64,000 nucleotides of DNA from Anniella stebbinsi (taxonomy: Eukaryota > Chordata > Lepidosauria > Squamata > Anniellidae). Of the stretch, positions 34,801-44,704 are shown in pieces. A program made the translations under genes and the position numbers. The DNA lies in contig JARDYH010000001.1 in the NCBI GenBank assembly GCA_029215795.1, forward strand, positions 197,849,654-197,913,653, written 5' to 3'. The notes below the pieces were generated by a model. The model made no database searches and had not been told where the DNA came from. It saw only the letters and a program-made list of their open reading frames with translations. Within the stretch, counting starts at the first letter, position 1. Every line of letters starts with the position of its first letter.

Positions 34801-36658
34801 TTAGTTGCTGTATCATTTATCTAGATGCGCACTAGTAAAAAAAAATGTCCTGGCATCCTAAAATAATTACACTAAAACACACAAAACAAGGTTACCTTCA
34901 TGTTTACATGGAACTGTGCAGGATAAATTCGATGAACAGTGTTGAGTGCCTAAAACGATTAGATAAATAAAATAGTATTTTGTTATTGATGGGAGGGGGA
35001 GAACCATTTTTAATTCAGTAAGCATTTAGCATTGTGTGTTAATAAGCGGCATGTAATTACAGCACATATAAATTAGCACGGTTCAATGCGGCCATTGCAA
35101 AGTATTGCTGTGTGTTTGGCCATCTTGCTCACTGCGAATGAAGGGCCAAACCACTCATTATGTTCATTGCATGAACGCAATTAAAATGCTTCATTTTTAA
35201 AGTTTAAATTGAAGCCATAGAGGTGATGTGACCAAGATTGGGTCCATAGTGGACAGAGAGGGGTGATTGGAACTAATTGGAGCTTCCCTTCCAGAGATAA
35301 CAGCTGCTATGGGTGGTGTATGGGGGGGGGGGGGCAATTTTCATAGGGAATGTGGTAGGGAGAAGGATTAAAAACCTTTCTTTGGGTGCCATGGTCCTAA
35401 TCCTCATTGAGGTCCCCTCCCCACTGTTGCAACTTGAGATTTAAAATGCATTCATGCAATTTGCACAATGTGTCAATTGTCCCTAAGTGAATTTACCAAA
35501 ACTACCATAATGGTCTGGGAGGGGGGACAGCTCAGTGGCAGAACACACGTTTTGCATACAGAAGGTTCCCGGTTTAATCCCCAGCTTTTCCAGGTAGGGC
35601 TGGTAAAGAATCTTGCCTGCAATCCTGAGGAGCCGCTGTCAGTCAGAGTCGACAGTATTAGGCTAGATGGACCCATGGTCTGACTCAGTATATAGCAGCT
35701 TCCTTTAATCCTGTGCCCCCACCTCGCCAAGTTAGCGAGAGAAGTTGGCGGAAGAGTTTGGAGCTCATTTGGCATTTGAATTTCAGAGGGAACTGATTTT
35801 TCTAGCAGAAGTTAGCAGAAACCAGGGGTATCCGTCACTGGGAAATCCGGTTCTTTTTTTTTACTCAACAGAGTCCCGTGGCATGGACAACTCGATTTGT
35901 GTTTGCAACTGAGCTGTAGGCTTTCCCCTGAACTTTTTCCCTGCCGGTTCTGCAATTTGTGCAAATTTCTGAGCAATTTCCACAAATTTCTGAGCAATTT
36001 CCACAAATTATGACCAAATTCATGGAAATTCGGCCACAGTTTGCACAAATTGCTTGGACATTCACGCAAATTGCAGAACCTACTGGGGAAATGCCCAGAA
36101 AGTCCACAAGCTGGTTTGAGTTGCTGCAGACTGAGTCAGACGCTGCATTGGGAACTGGAATGAAGTCTGGGGAGCCAAACCCATCAAACTCCACACTCCA
36201 GAGGGATTTCTCTGACATCCCCAGCTGAATCTGTCATTCAGCCTTGATGGGAGCACACATTGCTCTCTGGGAATCTGATTCATGGTTCGCAGATCTACTA
36301 AATTAGATGGGTCTGTTTGCTTCCACTATACTCTGCTTCTACATTTCAATAATATAAATAAATTATTATTACAAAGATACTCAGCATTTCCAGAGCTCCC
36401 TCAACTCGCTGCTCGGTTCAGACCTTATAGTTTGGATTTTTTAATTATGTGTATTATAGTTTGGATTTTTTAATTATGTGTATTTAAAATGTTTTAAAAT
36501 GCTTTAAATATTTTAAAACTGTACTATGTTTAATTATATTTATAATTTTTGTATATCCCTATTTGTTTTAACTGTTCATGTTTTAATTTGTAAGCCACCT
36601 TGGGTCCCAGTATTGAGGAAAAGGTGGGATATAAATAAATACAATAATAATAATAATG

Positions 36659-36694
<36 letters not shown>

Positions 36695-39600
36695 CTCTAC
36701 AATGCTAACTTACTGGCCTGAAGACCTAGCTCTCTGCTGGAGTTTTAGTCAATACTGTTATAATCAAAAGATTGTGGTTGCAACACTATACTCGCTTAGG
36801 TCCTCTCTACAAGAATTCGGTTTGATGCCTGGTTGTCTGTTTATGTGCATCTTCTCGCAATTGCTTTTACGGCAAATCACTATACATGGGAGGCGGTTAA
36901 GCGCATAACAGGTTGCCTTACTGGTTGTATGAAACACGCTTTAGAGGTGTTTAATGCAGAGAATCACTTGTTTACATGGTCATAAGGCGCTTTAACAGCC
37001 GCGGTAAATTAAAACTCGCTATTTAACGTGCATTCGATAATGCGCATAATCACATAGAAAAAGCGCCTCGACTCCCGATTTGCGCTCCGCTCTTGTAGAG
37101 GTCAAACTTTTCATGCGCCTTGAAAGACCTTTAAATCACTCTTTTAGAGGCACCCTTACCTGAGATTAAGTCTCCTTATACTCACTGGACCTTACTTTTA
37201 GTAGACATGTATATGATTGTATTACACATGTGCTATTCCACTATACATACACTAGACCAGAAAAAAATACTCATGTGTTAGAAAGCAGACTATGGTGAAC
37301 AGCGAAGTGTGGGGTTGCCCTTAAAGTGGAGAAATCACTTTAATTACAGACTTGGAAATCTCACTCTCCACCAAATACTGATGACTGGGGAGCAGAGCGT
37401 CTGCAGTGACATCTCAACAGCTGTCCTACTGGTCATGACTCCTCTGGAGGATTCCTCATCAGAGGAAGATTTAGGGCCCCCATAGTCAGATGCCCCTGGC
37501 AAACAGGTCACTTCAGATGACTCAGATGCTGCCCAAGGGGGTCCTGGGCTCTCAGAGGAGGTGGGTTCAGACCTGTCCCCTCAAGAGCTGGAGAGCTCTG
37601 CTTCTGAAGGAGGGGATGCTGAGCTATGGCCCAGTGGCAGAGCACCTGCTTTGCATGCAGAAGGTTGCAGGTCCAATCCCCTGCTTCCCCAGGTAGGGCT
37701 AGAAAAGGATCCTGCCTGAAACCTGGAGAGCTGCTGCCAGTCAGTGTCAACAATACTGGGCTAAATGGACCAGTGATCTGACTCCATATAAGGCAGCTTC
37801 CTATGTTTCTATGAACCATCACCTAGCCCCCGAGAATGCCGGCATCTGAAAATATAGGGTAGGCCAGATCAAGCAGTGCCCGCTGGCAGAAGAAGGCTCT
37901 TCAGGAGGGAGGGCTTCCTTGTGAGCAAAGGCCTCCTCATGAGCATGGCTTCTACCCGAATGCCTACATTGACATATAGCTTTGCATGGGTAGGACTCTG
38001 TGAGCTCAGGCGTATAAGCCTCAGCCAGGGAGAGTTATAGAACCACATCTCTGAACCAGTATGGGATTGCCGTGGACATAGCAGATCTTGATTTCAGCAC
38101 AGGTTTCCATGATATCTTGTTGGGTTAGACAATGAGCGACCATACTGCACGAGTGCTCTTTGATGGCTCAACATCCTCCTGGAGGGAGGTCTCCAGTGAA
38201 GTACCACAGGGCTCTGTCCTAGGTCCTGCGCTGTTTTACTTTTTTTATAAATGACTTGGATGAGGGTGAAGTGGAGTTAACAGATGTCATGAAGCTAGGA
38301 GAGATAGCCCACACCATAGAAGATAAGGTCAAGCTTCAAAAGGATCTAGACAGGCTGGATCACTGGACCTCATTGAGTCTTGCATTTAGGATCAAACAAA
38401 TCAAAGACACAAGTATAGGATGGGGGAGTCCTCGCTTGGCAGCAGTACGTCTGAAAGGAACCTAGGTGACTTGGGGCACAATCCTACATATGTTTAGGCT
38501 GAGGGAAGGGGTCAGGTTTCTTGCCCAGGATTCCTGCTGCAGCTTTCTTACCTAGGAACCCACAACAACCTGACCCTGCCGGATGTCAACCAAACCCCCT
38601 TCATTTCTCCACAAAGAACCCATCTCTGCTTGGGGCTTTGTAGGGTCTGGAGAAAAAAATTGTACCTATTGGGCAAAATGGCAGCAAGCAGGAGCCTGCC
38701 TTTCTCCCAGGGTGCTTCCAGACGGGGAGCGTCTAGCCCTTTCTCTGGAATGCCTCCTGAGCTCTGCCACTCATAAGGCATTGTGCAGCTATTCCAAGTT
38801 TCCCTCCTCAGTGGGTTTTCTGTGCTAAGGAAAGAGATGGAAGAAGTGATGGGAATACCCAGGAGGGTTATGACTCTAGGCAATGGCTGGACTTACTGGA
38901 AAATTCCATGACTGAGGCAGGGTGATGGCATGGTCTGGAAACACACCCAGTTTCTCCTCTTCAGCTACTTTGCAGTGTAAAGCGGAATAAAATGTCAGGA
39001 TGTGATCCATTCACACCACAAAATAAAGCACCAATGCCTTTTTCCTGATTGTTTTGACACCTCAAAGTACCTCAAAATGTAAGGCCAAAACAGATATTTA
39101 TCTATATGCTTATAAACAGCCAGCAAGAGAGAGATAGGCTCAGTTCGGACGACACATTAGGCAATGGAGGAGGGGGGGGGGAACAATCGTCAGTTGTGTT
39201 GCTTATTGTGTCATCTGGAGGGCAACACACAACGCACACACAACTGACAGTACGTTAATCAGGCACTTTAAACAACAGAGCGAAACAACAGGCTTGCACG
39301 TTGTTTAGCCCGAAGCCCCCGTTGTTTAAAGTGTCGTCCGAATTCAGCCCCCCCCTCTCTCCGTGGACTATTCCGTTTTGGAATAGAGCTCTGCTGCCTA
39401 GAGCAGCCAAAAAACCCCAGCCACTCTACGCAGCCGGCAGAACTCATGGTGCATGCTGGGATACGGCTGGGGGACACAGGGAGGAGAGGCTGCAACCAAA
39501 ATGGCCGCCGCACATTCGTAGCAGCTGGGGCGTTTGCCGGTTCCGAGCAGTGCCGGCTGCAGCGTGTCGTCTGTGGAGCTCCTCCTGCCTAACACGCGGT

Positions 39601-41536
39601 CAGTACGTTATTTACCCCTCCGTTGCCTAATATGTCGTCCGAACTGAGCCATAGTTTGTTTTCATAATACTAAGACAGCAATCCTATACACATTTAACTG
39701 GGAGTAAGGCTCATTGAACTCACTGGGACTTACTTCTGAGTAAACATGCACAGGATTTCACTGTACAGGACTGTAAACAGACAATGTACACTTTTTCGTT
39801 TTCTTGTTATCATTGAAATCTTTTTTAAAGCTTAATAATTTATTTATTTTTAAGATTTTTTTACATGATCTACATGGCACTGAATATAATCAGCAAAGTT
39901 GCTGAGTTGGACAGGTAATTCCATATTTATTTATTCAAAATATGTGTTCCTCTTCAGACGAAACCAACTCCCAGAATGGCTCACAGTAGTGATAAAAAGA
40001 TTTAAAATTCAATAACAAAAAATAAAACAGAGATAGAAGAATACAATTAGCAGTAAAAATAAAAATCTTAGAAAACAAGCAACTCAGATAACAACACCAA
40101 GCTGCTTAGGGCCTCATCTCAGTGATAGGTTGCCAGGTGTCCTACTTTATAGAAGGCAGCCTCTGTTTGAAGATGTTGTCTATCTGGAGGGCTGTCCATC
40201 CAGTCCAAGTCAGGTGAAAAATAAAGAACCATAAGTAACCATAAGAAAGAAGAGAAGTTGCCCATCAACAGTGAACTCCCGGTCAGCAGACAGATCACCT
40301 GCTCACAGTCTTCACCACTTTGGTGAGATGCATTGCATTTCTATTTCAATTGTAGCAATTATTTCTACATTTGCATCTATACGTATAAATTAGCATATGC
40401 TGTTTTTGTGCAACCCTAGGTCCTTTTTTGTCTGCTTTTTGGGGCAATGTGCAAACTAGCCAGGCTACTTCAGAAGGCAGTGGAGCCTGAAAGAGATTCT
40501 CTGCTGAGGAACAAGCAGGAGAAAGGACGTCCTTCAGGTAATCCTGGGCAAGATCTAAACTACTGGTTTATCACAGTATTGGCAACTGTTGGGAGCCCAG
40601 GACGTATTCCATATACTGTTTCCAACCCGTTTTCAAAGTGCTACATCCTGCTTGGTGTATATCTGGCCCAGGCTTCAGGCTCTCTAGGGCTTTAACGTTA
40701 AGTCCAACACTTTGAACTGTTCCCCAAAATGGGCCAAGAATCAGGATAGTTCTTTAAGAACTGACAGAGGATGTTCCCTTTGGCCAGTCCCAATTACTAA
40801 CCTAGGAGATGTGTTTTGAATTCACTGAAGGTTCTACGAAGTCATCAAAAGCCATGGCTGTAATCTAATCTGGAGGTTACAAAGGCATGGATAACTGTGG
40901 CCAAGTTATACATCTTTATGAAGGGCCACAGGCCATGCACCGGTCTTAGCCAGTGGAACACAATGGAGTCCCATATGTGCCAGCCCCGTAACAGAGCTGG
41001 GTCTAGCAGCACTCAAAGATTGTGGACTTGATCCTTTAGGGAGAATGCAATCCAGAACAGGTTGAACACCATATAGATTGTTCACTACAGCACTTATTAA
41101 TTAATACTTTTAGGAATGGCAATTCATACTGTCCTTACCCCTAAGCAATTCGTATTGGTCTACTTAGGCTCTATGTCCTGTTGAAAACTCATCCATATAA
41201 GAGTAGCTAAGAATTAAGTGTTACTTACCCCCGAGTGGATACGTTCAAACATTAGCTAATGTTCAAGGAGTCGCTATGTTTTGTTAAAATTTATATTTAT
41301 TTTAAAAGTCTGTATATTTAACATACAGGAATAACTGCTGGAAAACAACATTTCAAAGGAAGAATTATTACAGAAATCATATAGAACTACACTTGCTTAA
41401 CAAAAGAAATAAAGAGTGACTGAAAAGGCCGTAAAGGCTGGTAAACTATATGGCAATTATGAAAACCCCAAAACTGATTTGACTGGCAAAGTTGTTGATG
41501 CATTTTCAACCACAGTAATAATATAGTAAAAATCAG

Positions 41537-41571
<35 letters not shown>

Positions 41572-42392
41572 GGTTTTGCTTAACTCCAAATCTGAAGAGT
41601 CAATTTCTAGAATCTCTAGCTTTATAATAATAGCACTATCAAACTATAAGTTACAAATACTATAAGCTGGGCACAGGAGCAGTTTTTTTATGTTAAAGGG
41701 AAGCAATATATGCTGTTTTAGCCTCAAAAACAGGAAACACAACAGACATTCAGGGGAAAAAACAGTTTTGTTCCATACCTAGGTTCAAAACGAATTATTT
41801 TCCTCCACACCTAATTAGTTCACCTTAAAACTAATTAATGTAAATCATTCACACACTAGAAGTTTAGATGCCCTTTTGTTCATCAAGCCTTATTATTATT
41901 ATTATTATTATTATTTACATTTATATACCGCCCCATAGCCAAAGCTCTCTGGGCGGTTTACAAAAATGAAAAGATTGAACACTAAAAAGACAATATACAA
42001 AATTTAAAACCATAAACATAAAACAGCTGACATTTAAAACATTTTAAACTATGTTAAGCCTGGCCACAAAGTCGGTTAAAATCTCAACTTAAGCTGTTAA
42101 AATGCCTGGGAGAAAATAAAAGTTTTGACCTGGCGCCGAAAAGATAACAGTGTTGGCGCCAGGCGGGCCTCATCGGGGAGATCTTTCCATAATTGGGGGG
42201 CCATCACAGAGAAGGCCCTCTCCCTTGTTAGAGACCACTGTTCTTCTGCTGAGCATTCCTCCCACAGCTTTTAGAGTCTGTAAACCAATAAGTGAAAGCA
42301 AATTGTTGCCAGCAGAGTTTGGAATATCACTTACCATACAGGGTTTCAAAGTGGAAGCACAACATGCAGAAAGTCACAATGTCTAACTTCAT
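28822..42392 (-). CDS. ICOS: Inducible T-cell co-stimulator (ICOS), gene span of four coding exons
   Basis: ICOS is a CD28-family type I membrane receptor on activated T cells that binds ICOS ligand and signals through PI3-kinase. The coding sequence joins 42335-42392, 33426-33764, 30218-30348 and 28822-28896 on the minus strand: 58+339+131+75 = 603 nt, or 200 residues plus stop (human ICOS has 199). Intron phases are 1, 1 and 0. Introns are about 8.6, 3.1 and 1.3 kb, all GT-AG. Layout: signal peptide 1-19, IgV about 20-132, stalk 133-150, membrane helix about 151-173, tail 174-200. Ig cysteines C42-C110 and C66-C84 fall where human ICOS pairs C42-C109 and C63-C83. The tail motif EYMSMAAV matches the mouse ICOS EYMFMAAV pattern better than CD28 (DYMNM). 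No CTLA4-like SH2 or tail motif is present. The 5'UTR, promoter and poly(A) site were not resolved: no AATAAA lies within about 400 bp after the stop. Confidence 0.93.
28971..29100 (-). repeat. LINE 3' tail in ICOS intron 3
   Basis: (TTTA)n, then TTGCTATACCACCTTTCTGG, GCAGTTTACAAAGAGTTC and A-rich sequence: minus-strand L2/L3 ending. Confidence 0.7.
29131..29452. mobile_element. DNA element with inverted ends in ICOS intron 3, 322 bp
   Basis: AGCTGGTTTTCACGTAAC on the left is the imperfect complement of GTTACGTGCGAACCAGCT on the right. The interior has mirrored CCACCCTTGGTGAATTTCA / GATTCACCCATGGTGG. Target duplication unclear. Confidence 0.72.
29453..30217. other. ICOS intron 3, remaining part
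   Basis: No repeat named. A 23-bp direct duplication (ACTAAAATGAAACCCCAAAC) sits at 30113-30156. (CT)n at 29920-29937. Confidence 0.5.
30218..30348 (-). CDS. ICOS: ICOS exon 3: stalk and transmembrane segment
   Basis: The acceptor is gattcag|AA and the donor is AATGTG|gtaagt. The exon enters in phase 1, making E133 with the last G of exon 2, and leaves in phase 0. It encodes residues 133-176: an acidic and aromatic stalk with one cysteine (C143), then a 23-residue hydrophobic helix beginning WILMGL and rich in cysteine (C164, C167, C171, C172). C143 is the likely counterpart of the juxtamembrane cysteines that link ICOS homodimers, which is an inference from position. A second AG three bases into the exon could be used, but it would break the phase. 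Confidence 0.92.
30845..31164. mobile_element. Inverted-dimer hAT-type MITE in ICOS intron 2, 320 bp
   Basis: Ends TAGGCTGACCATCTG and CATATGGTCAGCCTA. AGCAATAG lies at both sides (30833-30840, with TATT intervening, and 31165-31172). Two monomers meet head to head near 31010, where an internal GGTCACTCTA terminus remains. Each monomer is itself palindromic (TTTAACAGCTG / CAACAGTTAAAG). Confidence 0.85.
31165..31831. other. ICOS intron 2, unclassified
   Basis: Short frames without domain; GGGGCCCACCATTTTGAGGG near 31240 looks like an old repeat edge. Confidence 0.35.
31832..31940. mobile_element. Short hAT-type MITE in ICOS intron 2
   Basis: CAGTGGGGGCTGGTGATGAA to GTCACCAGCCTCCACTG. Same family as 2017-2197 with an internal deletion. 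Flanks GGTAGAAG and GGTACACG match 5 of 8. Confidence 0.75.
32405..32500 (-). repeat. A-rich LINE-like fragment in ICOS intron 2
   Basis: AATTAAAAATCACATTAAAATGC with AAAACCCATCAGTAAA resembles the sequence after LINE ends elsewhere. Weak. Confidence 0.35.
32753..32870 (-). repeat. tRNA-derived SINE in ICOS intron 2
   Basis: The minus strand reads GCTGTGGCTTAGTGGTAGAG (A box), then GCATGCAGGAGGCATCTCCA, the head of the same SINE family as 37613-37812. 3' part lost. Confidence 0.72.
33110..33330. repeat. Possible hAT remnant in ICOS intron 2
   Basis: CAGGGATGAAGAACCTTCAG resembles hAT/Charlie termini. CCCCGCCCAAAGCTCCCGC follows. No right end recognised. Confidence 0.35.
33426..33764 (-). 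CDS. ICOS: ICOS exon 2: IgV ligand-binding domain
   Basis: The exon is bounded by a pyrimidine-rich acceptor (ctctctccag|AC) and a consensus donor (CCAAG|gtgagt), phase 1 at both ends as in the CD28 family. It encodes residues 20-132. Visible signatures are the B-strand cysteine C42, the FHMKLFKG stretch (human FKMQLLKG), C66 and C84 for the second disulfide, NVSFVLRNL (human SVSFFLYNL), and F-strand YIC with C110. Candidate N-glycosylation sites are N41, N79, N92 and N103. Oddities: the ligand loop reads LSPVF where mammalian ICOS has FDPPPF, and there are extra cysteines at 111, 121 and 122. The frame is open with no damage. Confidence 0.95.
33765..34083. other. ICOS intron 1, proximal part
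   Basis: No repeat or coding signature beyond the exon 2 acceptor tract. Confidence 0.5.
34084..34240 (-). repeat. L3 LINE 3' tail in ICOS intron 1
   Basis: (TTA)n then TATATACCGCCCCATAGCCG, AAGCTCTCTGGGCAGTTTAC and A-rich sequence; minus strand, so in the sense of ICOS. Confidence 0.85.
34241..35518. other. ICOS intron 1, unclassified
   Basis: Contains an immediate duplication of AGTTTTAAGGTCCTCATTAG near 34280-34330, and GAATGCACTAGATTGTAGCC near 34690, the decayed GCAATCCTATAC-type repeat. No gene. Confidence 0.4.
35519..35707 (+). repeat. tRNA-derived SINE in ICOS intron 1
   Basis: ACAGCTCAGTGGCAGAACAC and GGTTTAATCC (B box), CCAGGTAGGGCTGG, GGCTAGATGGACCCATGG, and the end GCAGCTTCCTTTA. 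Antisense to ICOS. Confidence 0.88.
35708..36435. other. ICOS intron 1; short tandem near 35960-36020
   Basis: The AATTTCTGAGCAATTTCCAC unit is repeated about two to three times, giving repetitive frames (IWKLLRNLWKLLRN-type). No gene. Confidence 0.55.
36436..36700 (+). repeat. LINE 3' tail with (AAT)n in ICOS intron 1
   Basis: TTTTAATTTGTAAGCCACCT, TGGGTCCCAGTATTGAGG, AAAGGTGGGATATAAATAAA, then about 15 AAT units. Confidence 0.8.
36799..37155. mobile_element. PIF/Harbinger-like MITE, 357 bp, TTA duplication
   Basis: Ends GGTCCTCTCTACAAG and CTTTTAGAGGCACCC; TTA on both sides (36796-36798 and 37156-37158). The interior has TGCGCATAATC and ATTCGATAATGCGC. The copy at 45643-45975 is the same family in the opposite orientation. 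Confidence 0.8.
37156..37612. other. ICOS intron 1, unclassified
   Basis: No signature; GAGGAG-rich acidic frame at 37430-37620 has no domain. Confidence 0.35.
37613..37812 (+). repeat. tRNA-derived SINE, near full length, in ICOS intron 1
   Basis: TGGCCCAGTGGCAGAGCACC (A box), GGTCCAATCC (B box), CCAGGTAGGGCTAG, CTGGGCTAAATGGACCAGTG, and the end GGCAGCTTCCTATGTTTCTATG. Confidence 0.92.
38095..38470 (+). mobile_element. CR1 LINE reverse-transcriptase fragment
   Basis: The frame reads LFDGSTSSWREVSSEVPQGS, then VLGPALFYFFINDLDEGEVE with a frameshift, then KLQKDLDRLDHW. This is the CR1 pattern VPQGSVLGPxLFNxFINDLD followed by the FADDTKLG position. Here the FADD is mutated (LTDVMKLGE). It is a different LINE lineage from the L3 copies. 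Dead. Confidence 0.85.
38471..39136. other. ICOS intron 1, unclassified
   Basis: No domain in the frames here. Confidence 0.35.
39137..39650. mobile_element. PIF/Harbinger-like MITE, 514 bp, ATA duplication
   Basis: Ends GGCTCAGTTCGGACGACACA and its complement TGTCGTCCGAACTGAGCC, flanked by ATA (39134-39136 and 39651-39653). Same family as 4370 and 59148, with better preserved ends. GC-rich middle, no coding sequence. Confidence 0.88.
39668..39775. repeat. Dispersed repeat (GCAATCCTATAC family)
   Basis: CAGCAATCCTATACACATTT, GGGAGTAAGGCTCATTGAAC, CTTACTTCTGAGTAAACATG, CACAGGATTTCACTG: the clearest copy of this imperfect palindrome. Confidence 0.75.
39925..40090 (-). repeat. LINE 3' tail fragment
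   Basis: ATTTATTTATTCAAAATATG then ACCAACTCCCAGAATGGCTC and A-rich sequence; minus-strand end. Confidence 0.55.
40690..41080 (-). repeat. L3 LINE fragment, old
   Basis: CTAATCTGGAGGTTACAAAG, GCATGGATAACTGTGGCCAA and ATCCAGAACAGGTTGAACAC align with the thumb region of the element at 10528-12770, but strongly diverged. Confidence 0.75.
41081..41536. other. ICOS intron 1, AT-rich, nothing recognised
   Basis: No repeat or coding signature. Confidence 0.4.
41537..41571. repeat. (TATC)n microsatellite
   Basis: Eight to nine TATC units. Confidence 0.93.
41889..42233 (-). mobile_element. L3 LINE 3' end, 345 bp, about 100 bp from ICOS exon 1
   Basis: (TTA)n, TATATACCGCCCCATAGCCA, AAGCTCTCTGGGCGGTTTAC, then TGTTGGCGCCAGGCGGGCCT and CACAGAGAAGGCCCTCTCCC. 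5'-truncated. Inserted in intron 1 in the same sense as ICOS. Confidence 0.9.
42335..42392 (-). CDS. ICOS: ICOS exon 1: start codon and signal peptide
   Basis: Read on the minus strand, the ATG at 42392-42390 opens 19 codons, MKLDIVTFCMLCFHFETLY, plus one G. The exon then meets a strong donor (TATG|gtaagt). This is a short hydrophobic signal peptide like the human ICOS exon 1 product, and both end in phase 1 with a G. The split codon joins exon 2 to give D20. I chose this exon because it is the upstream ATG signal-peptide exon with a correct phase-1 donor that I found on this strand. An L3 LINE tail ends about 100 bp inside intron 1. No TATA box is evident just upstream. Confidence 0.85.
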
Positions 42393-43374
42393 ACTTCTTG
42401 AATCTTGCATTAACAGTAATCTTTCGTTCTATGGGGGTGAAGGCAGTTTGAAACTAAAGCAGAGCTAAAGCTACTCTTCTTTTTCAGTTTTCAGTAGCAA
42501 GGGAAGCATCTTTCCTTCAGTAAGTCATCTTGGTCTATGTTAAAAAGCAGCTCTTGCCTCCGTGTTGAATGCCTCACGTAGAAACATAGGTACATCAGCA
42601 TTAAAGGCGTCCTCCACGTGGTTTCCCACCCCCACCAACTCATTTCTTGATAATAGTACTGAGATGACAGATTTCTATCGCCGGGCTACATCTGTGAACC
42701 TGAACTTGAAAACTAACCTCAAACCTAGACAGTCTGAAGAAAGATATAAATTGCGATGATGACAGCGTTCGTTATGCAAATCTTTATGCTATTTATGCTC
42801 GCAATAGTCCTGTGGTTATCATGATCCCGCATTGTAGACGGAAAAAAGGAGGCAGAGAAAGCCTTATAGACAGGAAGGTATACAGGGACCTTAATGAGAG
42901 GCCCCTGAGCATCTAGCAACCCCCATGTCTGATGTGGGGGATGGGGGAGAAATCGCAGGGCTGTGTACAGCTTTTGTAGCACACATACCATTCTAATAGC
43001 ATCCCTTAGGTAAGGTCCAGCGGGTCTCCAAGGCGAAATGAAGATTCTTCCATCACCTAACGGGACAACTATACTTATGATGTTTTTTAAAAATGCTTTC
43101 AGATCTTGACTAACGTAATGTCCTCCTTTCTGGCCTTCCTGCCTCCCATCCTCAACTTCCTTCTGTCCAGTGCCCCGCTAATCTGTCTCTCTTTAACTCT
43201 ATGCTAGTGTTCAAAAAGGGAGGTTTCAAATCAACGTCTGAGGGAATACTAATACCTAGATTAGCCCATACTGTACAATTGGACTTTAGGTACTATCTGT
43301 GCCTCCCTCCTCCATTACTATATCTCTGTATCTCGCCATGGTCCATGGTTATATGTTATCTGGCTATTTTTTAA
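42393..43374. other. ICOS upstream region and 5'UTR
   Basis: No TATA box or other promoter element stands out directly upstream of the ATG. The first base of the transcript cannot be placed. Nothing else recognised. Confidence 0.4.
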
Positions 43375-43465
43375 CAGTACGATCCTGTGTATGCCTACCC
43401 GGCCCCATTGAGTTCAGTGGCGCTTGCTCTCAAAAAAGTGTGCATAGAACTGCCTTGATTTTTTT
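43375..43465. repeat. Old dispersed repeat (GCAATCCTATAC family), partial
   Basis: AGTACGATCCTGTGTATGCC, CCCATTGAGTTCAGTGGCGC, then CTTGCTCTC, GTGTGCATAGAACTGC. Confidence 0.5.
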
Positions 43466-43640
43466 AAAATCTTACAGATACACAGATGCAATTCAAATTT
43501 GGAATGGCCTCACTGAATGCAGAATTTCCTACACATACGTTACTTTGTTTTCCTCTTACTGTCTCCCACCTAGCACTCTGATCAGTGAATTCTCCAGGCT
43601 CTCAAATTTCCCTTGAGATGGGCCTGAACAATCTAATGAC

Positions 43641-43670
43641 ACACACACACACAGACACACACACACACTG
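43641..43670. repeat. (CA)n microsatellite
   Basis: Interrupted CA run. Confidence 0.9.
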
Positions 43671-44704
43671 AGGGCTTCATTTCTGAAAGGACACTACCCT
43701 TTTCTTTATTCGTTTCTGCGAAGCTTCTTCTGTTGCAGCTGTTCCTGCAAAACAGCTTTCCTTTGCTGGCAATTGTCCTCATAAAATTCTATGCTGGCGG
43801 TTTCCCTATTCATCTGTGCACCTCTGTAATTATGCCTATAAAGGTGCATGTGTCAGAAGTCGGGTCTTTCATTTTACACTCACCTAATAATTTTCTGCTT
43901 CAGCCTCTAGAGAAGAATGCAGCTGCCCTTGTAAAGAGTTCTCCCTGCCTTTCCTCTGAAGAGCTTTCTGATCCTTTGTAGGAACTCTCAGAACCACCCC
44001 CAACCAATAACCGTCAAGACATGGAGGAGGGTGCCATTGCTTCCCTAGTCCCAGGAAGTGACCCAGACATGGGCTTCAAGGATGAGCAGATGAGAAACTC
44101 CAGTGCAGTAGGAACTCCTCTGTCCAACAGGAACCCAATGTCAAGCAGCCCAGACTACATAAACTGCCAGCAAGAGCCTTGAAGGAGCCACCTTGCCACT
44201 TGCATCCAAATATCCCACATTCACCAAGCCTTCCACACCTGAAATGTCAACAGAGTACTGAAGGTGAGTAAAGCTTCCAATGAAGCATGGCTTCACTTCC
44301 ATTCTTTGCCGAGAGGGTGTAGTCTGCAGCAGGCTTCTGGGCCTGGGCAGGGCTCACTTTATTTATTTATGGCACAATCTTATCGATTGCACCCTAGCCG
44401 CTTGGAAGCCCCTGAATGCAGAGGCTTCCAGTTTTCTATGCCCTGCTGGGCAGAAGCTAGCTGGGCAAGAGGAGTGGTGGAGGTGGTCTTCATCTCCCCA
44501 CCCTCCAATCACCTGTATTTTCGATAGATGGGCGTTTCAACCCATCTAGCAAGGGTGCTTTGGAGGAGGAGAGAAGGGAGGCTGGAGGAGAGTCAGGATA
44601 ACTCATATCCTGGCCTCTCTGTTCTCCCTGCCCACTGGAACGAGGGGGAGGGTGTGGAGTCGGATCTCCAACCCCCCCTTCCAAGATTGGAGTGCTGTCT
44701 CAGA
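43671..44704. other. No gene recognised
   Basis: Several short plus-strand frames without any domain or splice support. Confidence 0.4.
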
